Assembly (NCBI GenBank): GCA_965276815.1
Contig: CBDIBE010000006.1
Coordinates: 186,001 to 250,000, forward strand
Reading direction: 5' to 3'
From: JAVVHH01 sp965276815
GTDB taxonomy: Bacteria; Pseudomonadota; Alphaproteobacteria; Acetobacterales; Acetobacteraceae
DNA length: 64,000 nucleotides
Shown: one piece after another, positions 48,252 to 57,223 of the stretch
Position numbering within the stretch: position 1 is the stretch's first letter
Layout: the number at the start of each line of letters is the position of its first letter
Translations under genes and position numbers: made by a program
Notes under the pieces: generated by a model
Seen by the model: only the letters and a program-made list of their open reading frames with translations
The model's database searches: none
Told to the model about the DNA's origin: nothing

Positions 48252-49202
48252 ATGTCAGGCTTCGCCAGCACCAAGGACCTCGCCGACAAGAAGGTCAGCT
48301 TCGACGAACTCGGGCCCGGCCTCTTCGGCTATACGGCCGAGGGCGACCCGAATAGCGGCGTGATCGTCGGCGATGCGAGCGTGCTCGTCGTCGACGCACA
48401 GGCGACGCCCGCGATGGCCCAAGACGTGCTCGCCCGCATCCGCAGCGTGACCGACAAACCGGTCAAGCACGTGCTGCTCACGCATTACCACGCCGTCCGT
48501 GTCCTCGGCGCCAGCGCCTATCACGGCGCCGAGATCATCGCCTCGGACATAACCCGCGCGCTGATCGAGGAACGCGGCCAGCAGGACATGGACAGCGAGA
48601 TCGGCCGTTTCCCGCGCCTGTTCCGCGGCAAGGAGGGCATCCCCGGCCTTACCTGGCCGACGCTCACCTTCCACAAACGCATGACCCTCTACCTAGGCGC
48701 GCGCGAGGTGCAAATCATCCAGATCGGCCGCAGCCACACCGCCGGCGACACGGTCGCCTGGCTGCCGAAGGAGCGCGTCCTCTACAGTGGCGACGTGGTC
48801 GAGTTTGGCGCCACCCCCTATTGCGGCGACGCCCATTTTACCGATTGGCCGGCGACCCTCGCCGCCGCCCGCGCACTCGGCGCCGAGAAGCTGGTGCCTG
48901 GCCGCGGCCGCAGCCTGATGAACCGGCAGGAATGCGAGGAGGCGATGGAAGGCACGCGCGCCTTCACCGCGGACCTATTCGCGATCGCCAAGCGCATGAG
49001 CGGCGCCGCGCTCAACGAGTGCTACGCCCGGGCGATGGAAGAGATGAAGCCCAAATACGGCGGCTGGGTCATCTTTGAGCACTGCATGCCGTTCAACGTC
49101 TCCCGCGCCTGGGACGAGGCGCGCGGCCTCGACACGCCGCGGGTCTGGACCGCCGAGCGCGACCTGGAGATGTGGCGCGCGCTCGAGCAACGCGGCGCCT
49201 GA
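48252..49202 (+). CDS. MBL-fold protein with altered zinc motif, first gene of the homogentisate cluster
   Basis: 316 residues with a metallo-beta-lactamase fold (VIVGDASVLVVDAQATPAMA, HVLLTHYH, GRSHTAGDTVAWLP, LYSGDVVEFGATPY). The usual HxHxDH motif reads HYHAVR at about residues 78-83: the two first histidines remain, but the Asp and last His that bind the second zinc are Val and Arg. His162 and Asp181 are kept. It may bind one metal or have a different activity. It starts a run of five overlapping genes with hmgA and fahA, so a role in aromatic breakdown is likely. Confidence 0.85.
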   Translation: MSGFASTKDLADKKVSFDELGPGLFGYTAEGDPNSGVIVGDASVLVVDAQATPAMAQDVLARIRSVTDKPVKHVLLTHYHAVRVLGASAYHGAEIIASDITRALIEERGQQDMDSEIGRFPRLFRGKEGIPGLTWPTLTFHKRMTLYLGAREVQIIQIGRSHTAGDTVAWLPKERVLYSGDVVEFGATPYCGDAHFTDWPATLAAARALGAEKLVPGRGRSLMNRQECEEAMEGTRAFTADLFAIAKRMSGAALNECYARAMEEMKPKYGGWVIFEHCMPFNVSRAWDEARGLDTPRVWTAERDLEMWRALEQRGA

Positions 49203-50833
49203 TGCCGCACGCCTCACCCCGGTATGCGAGCGCACCGGGTCGGGGCGGTCACTATCCGGTCGTGGTCGTGGGGGGCGGGCTCGTCGGGCTCACGCTGGCG
49301 CTCGACCTGGCGCAGCAAGGGGTTGCGGTGGTGCTGCTCGACCAGGACGACACGGTCAGCACCGGCAGCCGGGCGATCTGCTTTGCCAAGCGCACGCTCG
49401 AGATCTACGGCCGGCTCGGGCTCGGGGAGCGCCTCCTGGGGAAGGGCGTGACCTGGAATCTCGGCCGCGTCTTTTTCGGCGACCGTCAGCTCTTCGAGTT
49501 CAACCTGCTGCCCGAGGACGGGCACCAATACCCGGCCTTCATCAACCTCCAGCAATACTACGCCGAGGAATGGCTGGTGGAGGCGTGCGCGGCGACCGGC
49601 TTGGTGGACCTCCGTTGGCGCCACCGCGTGACCTGGGTACATGCTCGACAAGGCGGCGCCGCGATTGAAATCGAGGCGCCGGACGGTCCTTATGAGCTGA
49701 GCGCGGACTGGCTTTTGGCAGCCGATGGCGCGCACAGCCAAGTGCGCCGGTCGCTGGACCTGCCCTTCACCGGCCGGGTCTTCCGCGACCGCTTCCTGAT
49801 CGCCGATGTGGTGATGCACGCCGAGTTCCCGGCCGAGCGCCGCTTTTGGTTCGACCCGCCATTTCACCGCCACCAATCCGCCCTGCTGCACAAGCAGCCG
49901 GACCAGGTCTGGCGAATCGATATGCAACTCGGCGCGGAGGCGGACCCCGAGTTGGAAGCGCAGCCGGAACGGGTGATCCCGCGCATCCAGGCGATGCTCG
50001 GCCCGCAGGCGCAATTCGAGCTGGAATGGGTCAGCGTGTACACCTTCCGCTGCCGCCGGCTCGAGCGTTTCGTCCACGACCGGGTGGTGTTCGTGGGCGA
50101 CAGCGCCCACCAGGTCAGCCCCTTCGGCGCGCGCGGCGGCAATGGCGGCGTCCAGGATGCCGACAATTTGGCCTGGAAACTGGCTGCGGTCCTCCAGGGG
50201 AAGGCGCCAGCCTCGCTGATCCGCACCTATGACGACGAGCGCATCCCGGCCGCCGACGAAAACATCCTGCACAGCACCCGCGCGACCGACTTCATCACCC
50301 CCAAGACCAAAGCCGCCCGCGCCTACCGCGACGCCGTCCTTACCCTCGCCGAGCACCACGACTTCGCCCGCCGCATGGTCAATTCCGGCCGCCTATCGCT
50401 GCCGCACCCCATGCTGGATAGCCCGCTAAACCCGCCAACGACCGCCTCCTGGCCCGACTGCCTCCCTCCCGGCAGCCCGGCCACAGACGCGCCAATCGCA
50501 GACGGCTGGCTGATCGACAAACTGCAGGGCTGGACCGTCCTCCATATCGAACCCACCCCCCAAAAGCACTCTCCCTCCGGGAGAGGGTTGGGTGAGCGTC
50601 TTCCAACCTGCACCAACCCTCTCCCGGAGGGCGAGGGAGTCGCCTGGCGCGTAATAACTGTCCCGCCCAGCACCCCAGCCGCCGCCCGGTATGCCGCCCC
50701 GCCGGGCGCCTGCATCCTCTTCCGCCCCGATCAGCACGTCCTCGCCCTGTTCCACTACTACGACCCCGCCCGCATCCAGTCCGCAATCGACCACGCCCTC
50801 ATGCGACAACCCGCACTCGACAGAGTCGCATGA
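49202..50833 (+). CDS. FAD-dependent monooxygenase (aromatic hydroxylase type)
   Basis: A 543-residue group A flavoprotein hydroxylase. It has the dinucleotide motif VVVVGGGLVGLTLALDLA, the DG motif LLAADGAHSQVRRSL, and the GD motif VVFVGDSAHQVSPFGARGGN; the C-terminal part resembles the thioredoxin-like domain of MhpA-type enzymes. The substrate is unknown, but coupling to hmgA suggests a hydroxyphenyl compound feeding homogentisate. Residues at about 456-480 (HSPSGRGLGERL ... NPLPEGEGV) are encoded by a palindromic repeat inserted in frame. The start overlaps the MBL stop (TGATG). Confidence 0.87.
   Translation: MPHASPRYASAPGRGGHYPVVVVGGGLVGLTLALDLAQQGVAVVLLDQDDTVSTGSRAICFAKRTLEIYGRLGLGERLLGKGVTWNLGRVFFGDRQLFEFNLLPEDGHQYPAFINLQQYYAEEWLVEACAATGLVDLRWRHRVTWVHARQGGAAIEIEAPDGPYELSADWLLAADGAHSQVRRSLDLPFTGRVFRDRFLIADVVMHAEFPAERRFWFDPPFHRHQSALLHKQPDQVWRIDMQLGAEADPELEAQPERVIPRIQAMLGPQAQFELEWVSVYTFRCRRLERFVHDRVVFVGDSAHQVSPFGARGGNGGVQDADNLAWKLAAVLQGKAPASLIRTYDDERIPAADENILHSTRATDFITPKTKAARAYRDAVLTLAEHHDFARRMVNSGRLSLPHPMLDSPLNPPTTASWPDCLPPGSPATDAPIADGWLIDKLQGWTVLHIEPTPQKHSPSGRGLGERLPTCTNPLPEGEGVAWRVITVPPSTPAAARYAAPPGACILFRPDQHVLALFHYYDPARIQSAIDHALMRQPALDRVA
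50568..50638. repeat. Palindromic repeat copy 2, inserted in frame in the monooxygenase gene
   Basis: Two inverted halves (CTCTCCCTCCGGGAGAGGG near 50570 and CCCTCTCCCGGAGGGCGAGG near 50617), each itself palindromic. They have the same layout as the copy at 57230. The insertion keeps the reading frame open and adds about 24 residues. Confidence 0.8.
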
Positions 50834-51030
50834 CGATCGACCTCTCCCCGCGCCTCCCCGACCCCGACGCCCTCTTCGCCGCGCTGGTGGCTGCCCATGA
50901 AGGCCTCGACGAGGCCGCCTCCCGCCTGCTCGACGCCCAGCTTGTCCTGCTCCTCGCCAACCACATCGGCGATCAGCAGGTCGTGCTCGACGCCATCCGC
51001 ATCGCCCGACCCTCCGGAGCCCCGACATGA
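50830..51030 (+). CDS. DUF2783 family small protein
   Basis: 66 residues, with LPDPDALFAALVAAHEGLDE and LDAQLVLLLANHIGDQQV, the pattern of DUF2783. The family is short, of unknown function, and often found with homogentisate genes. Both ends overlap neighbours by ATGA, so translation is coupled to the monooxygenase and hmgA. Confidence 0.8.
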   Translation: MTIDLSPRLPDPDALFAALVAAHEGLDEAASRLLDAQLVLLLANHIGDQQVVLDAIRIARPSGAPT

Positions 51031-52343
51031 ACGTCGCCCTGCGCACCGAAATCGCCTACCAGACCGGTTTCGGCAACGGCTTCGAGACCGAGGCCCTCCC
51101 CGGCGCATTGCCGATCGGCCGCAACTCGCCGCAGCGCTGCGCCTACGGCCTCTACGCCGAGCAGCTCAGCGGCAGCCCCTTCACCGCGCCCCGCACCACG
51201 AATGAGCGTTCCTGGCTCTACCGCATCCGCCCCACCGTGCGGCATTGGGGGCGTTTCCACCGCATCGACCCCGGCCTCTGGCGCACCGCTCCTTGCCTCG
51301 AAGCCGAAATCGCTCCAGCCCCGCTCCGCTGGGACAAGCTGCCCCTGCCCGAAACCCCAACCAGCTTCATCGAAGGCATCCGCACCATCACCACCGCCGG
51401 CGACCAGGGCTCGCACGCCGGCATGGCGGCCCATGTCTACCTCGCCACAAGCTCCATGGTTGACGAATACTTCTACAATGCCGACGGCGAGATGCTGATC
51501 GTGGCCCAGGAAGGCCGGCTCCGCCTCTGCACCGAGTTCGGCGTCATCGGCATCGAGCCCGGCGAGGTCGCCATCATCCCCCGCGGCGTCAAATTTCGCG
51601 CCGAACTGCCACTCGGACCCGCAAGCGGCTATATTTGCGAGAATTACGGCGGCGCTTTCACCCTGCCCGAGCGCGGCCCGATCGGCGCCAACTGCCTCGC
51701 CAACCCGCGCGACTTCATGACCCCCGTCGCCGCCTACGAGGACCGCGAGACCCCGTCCCGCCTCACCCTCAAATGGGGCGGCACGCTATGGGAGGCCGAG
51801 ATCGGCCAATCCCCACTCGACGTCGTCGCCTGGCATGGCAATTACGCCCCCTACAAATACGATCTGCGCCGCTATTCCCCGGTCGGCCCAGTATTGTTCG
51901 ACCACGCGGATCCCAGCATCTTCACCGTGCTCACCGCCCCCAGCGAGACTCCTGGCACGGCGAATGTCGACTTCGTCTGCTTCCCCGACCGCTGGCTCGT
52001 CGCCGAGGACACGTTCCGGCCGCCCTGGTACCACATGAACGTCATGAGCGAGTTCATGGGGCTGATCTACGGCCAGTATGACGCCAAGCCGCACGGCTTC
52101 GTCCCCGGCGGTTTCAGCCTGCACAACACCATGTTGCCACACGGCCCAGACACCGAAGCCTTCGTCCACGCGAGCGCCGCCGAGCTGCAGCCGCGCCGCC
52201 TCGAGGGCACCATGGCCTTCATGTTCGAAAGCCGCCACGCCCAGCGCGTCACCGGCTTCGCCGCCGAAGCCCCGCAACTTCAAGCCGCATACCAAGATTG
52301 CTGGGCCGAACTGCCAAAGTTGTTCAATCCGGCCCGGCCATGA
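51027..52343 (+). CDS. hmgA: Homogentisate 1,2-dioxygenase
   Basis: An iron(II) enzyme of 438 residues that opens the homogentisate ring to maleylacetoacetate in tyrosine and phenylacetate breakdown. Sequence starts with YQTGFGNGFETEALPGALP. The iron ligands are seen in YHMNVMSEFMGLIYG (His and Glu six apart) and in HNTMLPHGPD (His). Coupled to fahA by an ATGA overlap. Confidence 0.97.
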   Translation: MNVALRTEIAYQTGFGNGFETEALPGALPIGRNSPQRCAYGLYAEQLSGSPFTAPRTTNERSWLYRIRPTVRHWGRFHRIDPGLWRTAPCLEAEIAPAPLRWDKLPLPETPTSFIEGIRTITTAGDQGSHAGMAAHVYLATSSMVDEYFYNADGEMLIVAQEGRLRLCTEFGVIGIEPGEVAIIPRGVKFRAELPLGPASGYICENYGGAFTLPERGPIGANCLANPRDFMTPVAAYEDRETPSRLTLKWGGTLWEAEIGQSPLDVVAWHGNYAPYKYDLRRYSPVGPVLFDHADPSIFTVLTAPSETPGTANVDFVCFPDRWLVAEDTFRPPWYHMNVMSEFMGLIYGQYDAKPHGFVPGGFSLHNTMLPHGPDTEAFVHASAAELQPRRLEGTMAFMFESRHAQRVTGFAAEAPQLQAAYQDCWAELPKLFNPARP

Positions 52344-53632
52344 TCGACCACACGCACGACCCAAGCCTGCAAAGCTGGGTCGCCTCGGCGCGCGGCCATG
52401 CCGACTTCCCGATCCAGAACCTGCCTCTGGGCGTGTTCAGCCCACTGGCCGGGTCGCCCCGCGGCGGGATCGCCATCGGCGACGAGATCCTCGACCTACG
52501 CGCCCTGCACGACGCCCAACTGCTCGACGACGAGGCGCAAGCCGCCATCGCCGCTTGCACCGGCCCCATCATCAACCCCTTCCTCGCCCTCGGCGAAGGC
52601 GCCAGGCGCGCCGTGCGCGATGCAGTGAGCGCCCTCCTACAGGAAGGCTCGGACGAACGGCCCCATCTGCTGCACCGCGCCGCGGACTGCATGATGTACG
52701 TGCCGGCGCACATCGGCGACTACACGGATTTCTACGCCGGCATCCACCACGCCACCGCCGTCGGCAAGCAGTTCCGCCCGGACAGCCCGCTCATGCCGAA
52801 CTATAAGTGGGTGCCAATCGGCTATCACGGCCGGGCCAGCTCGGTGACCGTCTCCAGCGAAATCCGCCGCCCGAACGGCCAGCGCAAGCCGGCCAAGGAG
52901 ACCATTCCGACCTACGGCCCCAGCCGCAACCTCGATTACGAGATGGAACTCGGCATCTGGGTCGGACCCGGCAACGCGCTCGGCACCACGATCCCGATCG
53001 GCAATGCCGCCCAGCACATCGCCGGCTACTGCCTGCTGAACGACTGGTCCGCGCGTGACATTCAGGGCTGGGAATATCAGCCGCTCGGCCCGTTCCTCGC
53101 CAAAAGCTTCCACACCACGATCAGCCCCTGGATCATCACCCCCGAAGCCCTCGCCCCCTTCCGGATCCCGCAGCCGCCCCGACCCGAAGGCGACCCGGCG
53201 CCCCTGCCCCATCTCCTCGACGCGGCCGACCAATCCTCCGGCGCGCTTGACCTCGAACTCGAAGTCCTCATGACGACGCCGTCGATGCAGCGCCAACACC
53301 TCGCCGCGCACCGCCTCTCGCTCAGCAGCGCCGCCGACCTCTACTGGACGTCAGCGCAGTTGCTGGCCCACCACGCCAGCAATGGCTGCAACCTCAACCC
53401 CGGCGACCTGTTCGGCACCGGCACGATCTCCTCACCGACGCCCGAAGGCTGCGGCAGCCTGCTGGAGATCACCCAGGGCGGCCGCGCCCCGATCACCCTC
53501 CCCTCCGGCGAGGTCCGACGCTTCCTCGAGGACGGCGACGAGATCATCCTCCACGCCAGAGCGCACCGGCAGGGCGCCGCGCCGATCGGCTTCGGCGAGT
53601 GCCGGGGCATGGTGCTTCCCGCACCGGCCTGA
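52340..53632 (+). CDS. fahA: Fumarylacetoacetase
   Basis: Final enzyme of homogentisate breakdown, splitting fumarylacetoacetate into fumarate and acetoacetate; 430 residues. Metal ligands lie in GDYTDFYAGIHHA (Asp), DYEMELGIWVGPG (two Glu) and NDWSARDIQGWE (Asp). The start ATG overlaps the hmgA stop. Maleylacetoacetate isomerase is not in this cluster. Confidence 0.96.
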   Translation: MIDHTHDPSLQSWVASARGHADFPIQNLPLGVFSPLAGSPRGGIAIGDEILDLRALHDAQLLDDEAQAAIAACTGPIINPFLALGEGARRAVRDAVSALLQEGSDERPHLLHRAADCMMYVPAHIGDYTDFYAGIHHATAVGKQFRPDSPLMPNYKWVPIGYHGRASSVTVSSEIRRPNGQRKPAKETIPTYGPSRNLDYEMELGIWVGPGNALGTTIPIGNAAQHIAGYCLLNDWSARDIQGWEYQPLGPFLAKSFHTTISPWIITPEALAPFRIPQPPRPEGDPAPLPHLLDAADQSSGALDLELEVLMTTPSMQRQHLAAHRLSLSSAADLYWTSAQLLAHHASNGCNLNPGDLFGTGTISSPTPEGCGSLLEITQGGRAPITLPSGEVRRFLEDGDEIILHARAHRQGAAPIGFGECRGMVLPAPA

Positions 53633-53672
53633 AACAGAACTGACGCTTGCCTCGACCCGCAGCGGATGCCGT

Positions 53673-54404
53673 ATGTCGCCCATGCAAGTCCGCAACCTCC
53701 CCCGCATTACCGCCCGCTATTGGTTCGCCATCACCGCCGCCAGCATATTCGGCGCCAACCTCGGCGATTTATGCTCGCATAATTTGGGCCTCGGCCATGT
53801 CCGCGGCCTGCCCTTCCTCGCGGTGATCTTCGCCGGCATCCTGATCGCCGAGCGCTCCTCGCGGTTCAGCACCGAAGCCTTCTACTGGGCCGCAATCGTC
53901 ACGCTGCGCACCGCCGCCACCAATCTCGGGGACCTGGCGACCCATGACCTGAAGCTCGGCTATGTCCGCTTCATCATCGTGCTCGCCGCCGCCCTCGCCG
54001 CGATGGTGTTCGCGCCGAGCCGGCGCGGCCGGGACCGCGTCGTCGACTACCTGCCGGACACCAGCGCGCTCTATTGGGTGACGATGCTGACCGCCGGCAC
54101 GCTCGGCACCGCGCTCGGCGATTACTGCGCCGACCAGGTCGGGCTCGACGTCTCAACCCTGATCTGCCTCGCGATCTGGGCCGCGGCGCTCGCGGCAATG
54201 CTGCGCGGCCAATGGCTGAACGTGGCGTCCTATTGGGTCACGATCGTGGTCGTGCGCACCGTCGGCACCAATCTGGGCGACTATCTGGCCGGGCGCCAGG
54301 GCTTGCACCTCGGCCTCCCGCTGAGCACGACGTTGAGCGCCCTGGCCATGGTGGCGCTGCTGGTGGCCTGGCCCCGCCGCCTCGGCCACGCCGCCGCGGA
54401 GTAG
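53673..54404 (+). CDS. COG4705-like membrane protein with four internal repeats
   Basis: A 243-residue protein with about eight membrane helices. The pattern YW ... (14 residues) ... GD recurs four times with identical spacing: at residues 16-32, 71-87, 134-150 and 187-203, each reading roughly YWxxI...T.GTNLGD. So the protein is a four-fold repeat of a two-helix unit. The function is unknown; transport or binding at repeated polar residues inside the membrane is possible. It follows fahA by 40 bases and its stop abuts the convergent acyl-CoA dehydrogenase stop. Confidence 0.8.
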   Translation: MSPMQVRNLPRITARYWFAITAASIFGANLGDLCSHNLGLGHVRGLPFLAVIFAGILIAERSSRFSTEAFYWAAIVTLRTAATNLGDLATHDLKLGYVRFIIVLAAALAAMVFAPSRRGRDRVVDYLPDTSALYWVTMLTAGTLGTALGDYCADQVGLDVSTLICLAIWAAALAAMLRGQWLNVASYWVTIVVVRTVGTNLGDYLAGRQGLHLGLPLSTTLSALAMVALLVAWPRRLGHAAAE

Positions 54405-55601
54405 CTACAGCCCCAAAATCGCCTTTGCCACGATGTTGCGCTGGATCTCGTTCGACCCGCCATAAATCGAGACTTTGCGCCAATTGAAATAGGTCGGCGC
54501 CGCTTCCGACGCAAAGTCCGGCCCGATCGGCGGCTCGTTGCTGCCCTCCTCGTGATCATCGAACGGCAGCACGTACGGCCCGATCACATCCATCAGCAGC
54601 TCCGTCGTCGCCTGCTGCAACTCCGACCCTTTCAGCTTCAGGATCGAGCTCGCCGGGTTCGGCTTGCCCCGCTCCCGGTTCCGCTCGTCGGCCACCACGC
54701 GGAGCTGCGTCATTTCCAGCGCCTTCAGCTCCACCTCGACCGCCGCCAGCTTCTCGCGGAAGTGCGGCTCCTCGATCATCGGCCGGTCGCCCACCCGCTC
54801 CAGCGCCGCAAGCTGCTTGATCCGCCGGATCCGCGCCTTGCTCACCCCAACCCGGGCAATCCCCGTCCGCTCATTGCCGAGCAGGAACTTCGCGTAGTCC
54901 CAGCCTTTGTTCTCTTGCCCGACCAAATTCTCCGCCGGCACCCGAACGTCGTCGAACCAGACCTCGTTGATCTCGCGCCCGCCATCGATCGTCTGGATCG
55001 GCCGCACCGTGATCCCCTTCGTCGTCATGTCGATGAGCAGGAACGAGATGCCTTCCTGTTTTTTGGCCGCCGGGTCAGTGCGCACAAGGCAAAAAATCCA
55101 GTCCGCATATTGCGCCAGCGTCGTCCAAGTCTTCTGCCCGTTGACCACGTAATGCTCGCCGTCCCGCACCGCCGCTGTCCGCAGCGACGCAAGATCCGAC
55201 CCGGCGCCCGGCTCCGAAAACCCCTGACACCACCAAATGTCCAGATTGGCCGTCGCCGGCAGGAACCGGTGCTTCTGCGCCTCCGAGCCGAACTGCGCGA
55301 TCACCGGCCCGACCATGTTCACGTTGAACCCGAGCGGTGGCGGCACGCAGGCGAGCTGCATCTCGTCCTGCCAGATATAGATCTGCACCGGCGTCCAATC
55401 TTGCCCGCCCCACTGCTTCGGCCAATGCGGCACCGCCAACCCATGCGCGTTCAGGATACGGTGCGCCTCGACCTGCTCGTCGCGGCGCACGTGCTCGCCG
55501 CGCTGCACCTGCTCGCGGACCGACAGCGGGATCTCGCGCTCGAAGAATTCCCGCATGCGCAGCCGGAACTCGCGCTCTTCCGGCGTGAAGCTCAGGTCCA
55601 T
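54405..55601 (-). CDS. Acyl-CoA dehydrogenase family protein
   Basis: A flavoprotein of 398 residues that introduces the 2,3 double bond in an acyl-CoA. FAD-binding segments include WWCQGFSEPGAGSDLASL and YVVNGQKTWTTLAQYADW, and the C-terminal IYGGSNEIQRNIVAKAILGL is diagnostic. It lies last in a minus-strand operon with an acyl-CoA ligase and a FadB-like enzyme, overlapping the ligase by 10 bases. Confidence 0.94.
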   Translation of the reverse strand: MDLSFTPEEREFRLRMREFFEREIPLSVREQVQRGEHVRRDEQVEAHRILNAHGLAVPHWPKQWGGQDWTPVQIYIWQDEMQLACVPPPLGFNVNMVGPVIAQFGSEAQKHRFLPATANLDIWWCQGFSEPGAGSDLASLRTAAVRDGEHYVVNGQKTWTTLAQYADWIFCLVRTDPAAKKQEGISFLLIDMTTKGITVRPIQTIDGGREINEVWFDDVRVPAENLVGQENKGWDYAKFLLGNERTGIARVGVSKARIRRIKQLAALERVGDRPMIEEPHFREKLAAVEVELKALEMTQLRVVADERNRERGKPNPASSILKLKGSELQQATTELLMDVIGPYVLPFDDHEEGSNEPPIGPDFASEAAPTYFNWRKVSIYGGSNEIQRNIVAKAILGL

Positions 55602-57223
55602 GGCGTCGCCCTCCCTTGGATCAGCTCGCGTTTGGCCAGCTTGCCCACCGGCGTATGTGGCAGCTGATCGCGTACTTCCAACGCCGCCGGCAACTCGTGC
55701 CGTCCCAACTTGTCGGCTAGGAACTCGCGCAATCCCTCGAGCGTCATCGGCGCCGCACCCTCGCGCAACGTCACAAAGGCCTTCGCCGCCTGGCCCCGAT
55801 AAGGATCGGGCACGCCGATTACCGCCGCTTCGCTGATATCGGGATGTTCATGGATCGCGTCCTCGATCGCCCGCGGATACACGTTGAAACCGCCGGAGAT
55901 CAGCATGTCCTTCTTTCGGTCCACCAGGGTGAAGACGCCGTCCGTGCTCATTCTGCCAATATCGCCGGTGAGGAACCAGCCGTCCACGAACGCCGCCGCG
56001 TTCTCCTCTGGCCGGTTCCAGTAGCCAGGGGTGACGTTGGGTCCCCGGACGCGCACCTCGCCGGTCTCGCCGGGCTGCAGCACACGCCTGGGATCGTCGA
56101 GTGCGACGACATCCATCTCGACGCCGGGCAGTGGCACGCCGATCTCGCCGGGTTGCTGCGTGCGCCCGGGCAGCAGGTTCGTCCCGGCCGGCGACGTCTC
56201 CGTCATCCCCCATCCGCCGGCAAGCCGCAGCCCGGTGAGCTGCGCGAACCGGCACCCCACCTCATGCGGCAGCGCCGCGCCGCCGGAGCTGCAGACGCGC
56301 AAGCTGGAAAGGTCGCGCCGGCCGATCCCCTTATGGTTGACGAGCGCAATCCACATCGTCGGCACACCAGCAAAGTGCGTGCAGCGCCGCCGCTCGATGT
56401 CGTCAAGCGCCTGATCCGCATCGAATCGCGGGCGCAGGAGCAGTTCGACGCCGTTGTCGAAGGCGCGCAGCATGACGGTGGTCAGCGCGTAGATGTGGAA
56501 CAACGGCAGCACGCCCATGACCCGGTCGCCCCACCGGTATTCGCGCCCGAGCCCGCGATTCCACGCGTTCAGGATCCCGACTGCACTGGTCAGGTTGCCA
56601 TGCGTCAGCATCGCGGCGCGCGGCAGCCCGGTGGTGCCGCCGGTGTATTGCAGCAGCGCGACATCGTCCGGCGCCGTTTCCGGCCAGTCGATTGCCGGGC
56701 CGTCGAGCGCTGAAAGCCGGATCGCCCCTTCCGGAATCGGCAATGCATCGCTCGGCTCGCCCCACTCCCGATCGTCCACGACGATCAACCGGTCGCAAGC
56801 GCCCTCCCGCCACGCCTGGACGGCCTGCGGCAAAGTGCCGGGCAGGTTGGTGGTGATGAGCGTGCGAGCACCGCTATCGGCGAGCTTGCGGGCCACCCCG
56901 CGGGCCGGGTCGAGCGGGCTCAAGTGCACGACGATCCCGCCGGCCCGCAGCACGCCGAAGAAGCTGACGGGGTGGGCAGGGGTATTGGGCAGGAGAACGG
57001 CAACGCAGTCCCGTTCCCCGATGGCCAATCCGCGCGCCAACTGGTGGGCGCGACGGCCGAGTTCGTCGAACGTAATGGTGTGGCCGCGGAAGTCGATCGC
57101 CGGCCGGCTCGCGTATTGGGCAACGGCCCTATCAAGCAGCTCCGTCACCGTGCCCGCCACGACCGGCGCCCCCCAGTCAAGACCGGGCGGGTAAACCGCT
57201 TCCCAAGGATGCGGTCGGATCAC
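55592..57223 (-). CDS. AMP-dependent acyl-CoA synthetase
   Basis: An ANL-superfamily ligase of 543 residues. The AMP motif is LLQYTGGTTGLPRAAMLTHG, with WGMTETSPAGTNL, FLTGDIGRMSTDGVFTLVDR and a C-terminal lysine in HTPVGKLAKREL. In place of the usual TSGTTG-PKG it has TGGTTG-PRA, a variant seen in long-chain ligases. The start is GTG, overlapping the DUF559 stop (GTGA). It would supply CoA esters to the dehydrogenase and FadB-like enzyme of the same operon. Confidence 0.92.
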   Translation of the reverse strand: MIRPHPWEAVYPPGLDWGAPVVAGTVTELLDRAVAQYASRPAIDFRGHTITFDELGRRAHQLARGLAIGERDCVAVLLPNTPAHPVSFFGVLRAGGIVVHLSPLDPARGVARKLADSGARTLITTNLPGTLPQAVQAWREGACDRLIVVDDREWGEPSDALPIPEGAIRLSALDGPAIDWPETAPDDVALLQYTGGTTGLPRAAMLTHGNLTSAVGILNAWNRGLGREYRWGDRVMGVLPLFHIYALTTVMLRAFDNGVELLLRPRFDADQALDDIERRRCTHFAGVPTMWIALVNHKGIGRRDLSSLRVCSSGGAALPHEVGCRFAQLTGLRLAGGWGMTETSPAGTNLLPGRTQQPGEIGVPLPGVEMDVVALDDPRRVLQPGETGEVRVRGPNVTPGYWNRPEENAAAFVDGWFLTGDIGRMSTDGVFTLVDRKKDMLISGGFNVYPRAIEDAIHEHPDISEAAVIGVPDPYRGQAAKAFVTLREGAAPMTLEGLREFLADKLGRHELPAALEVRDQLPHTPVGKLAKRELIQGRATPWT

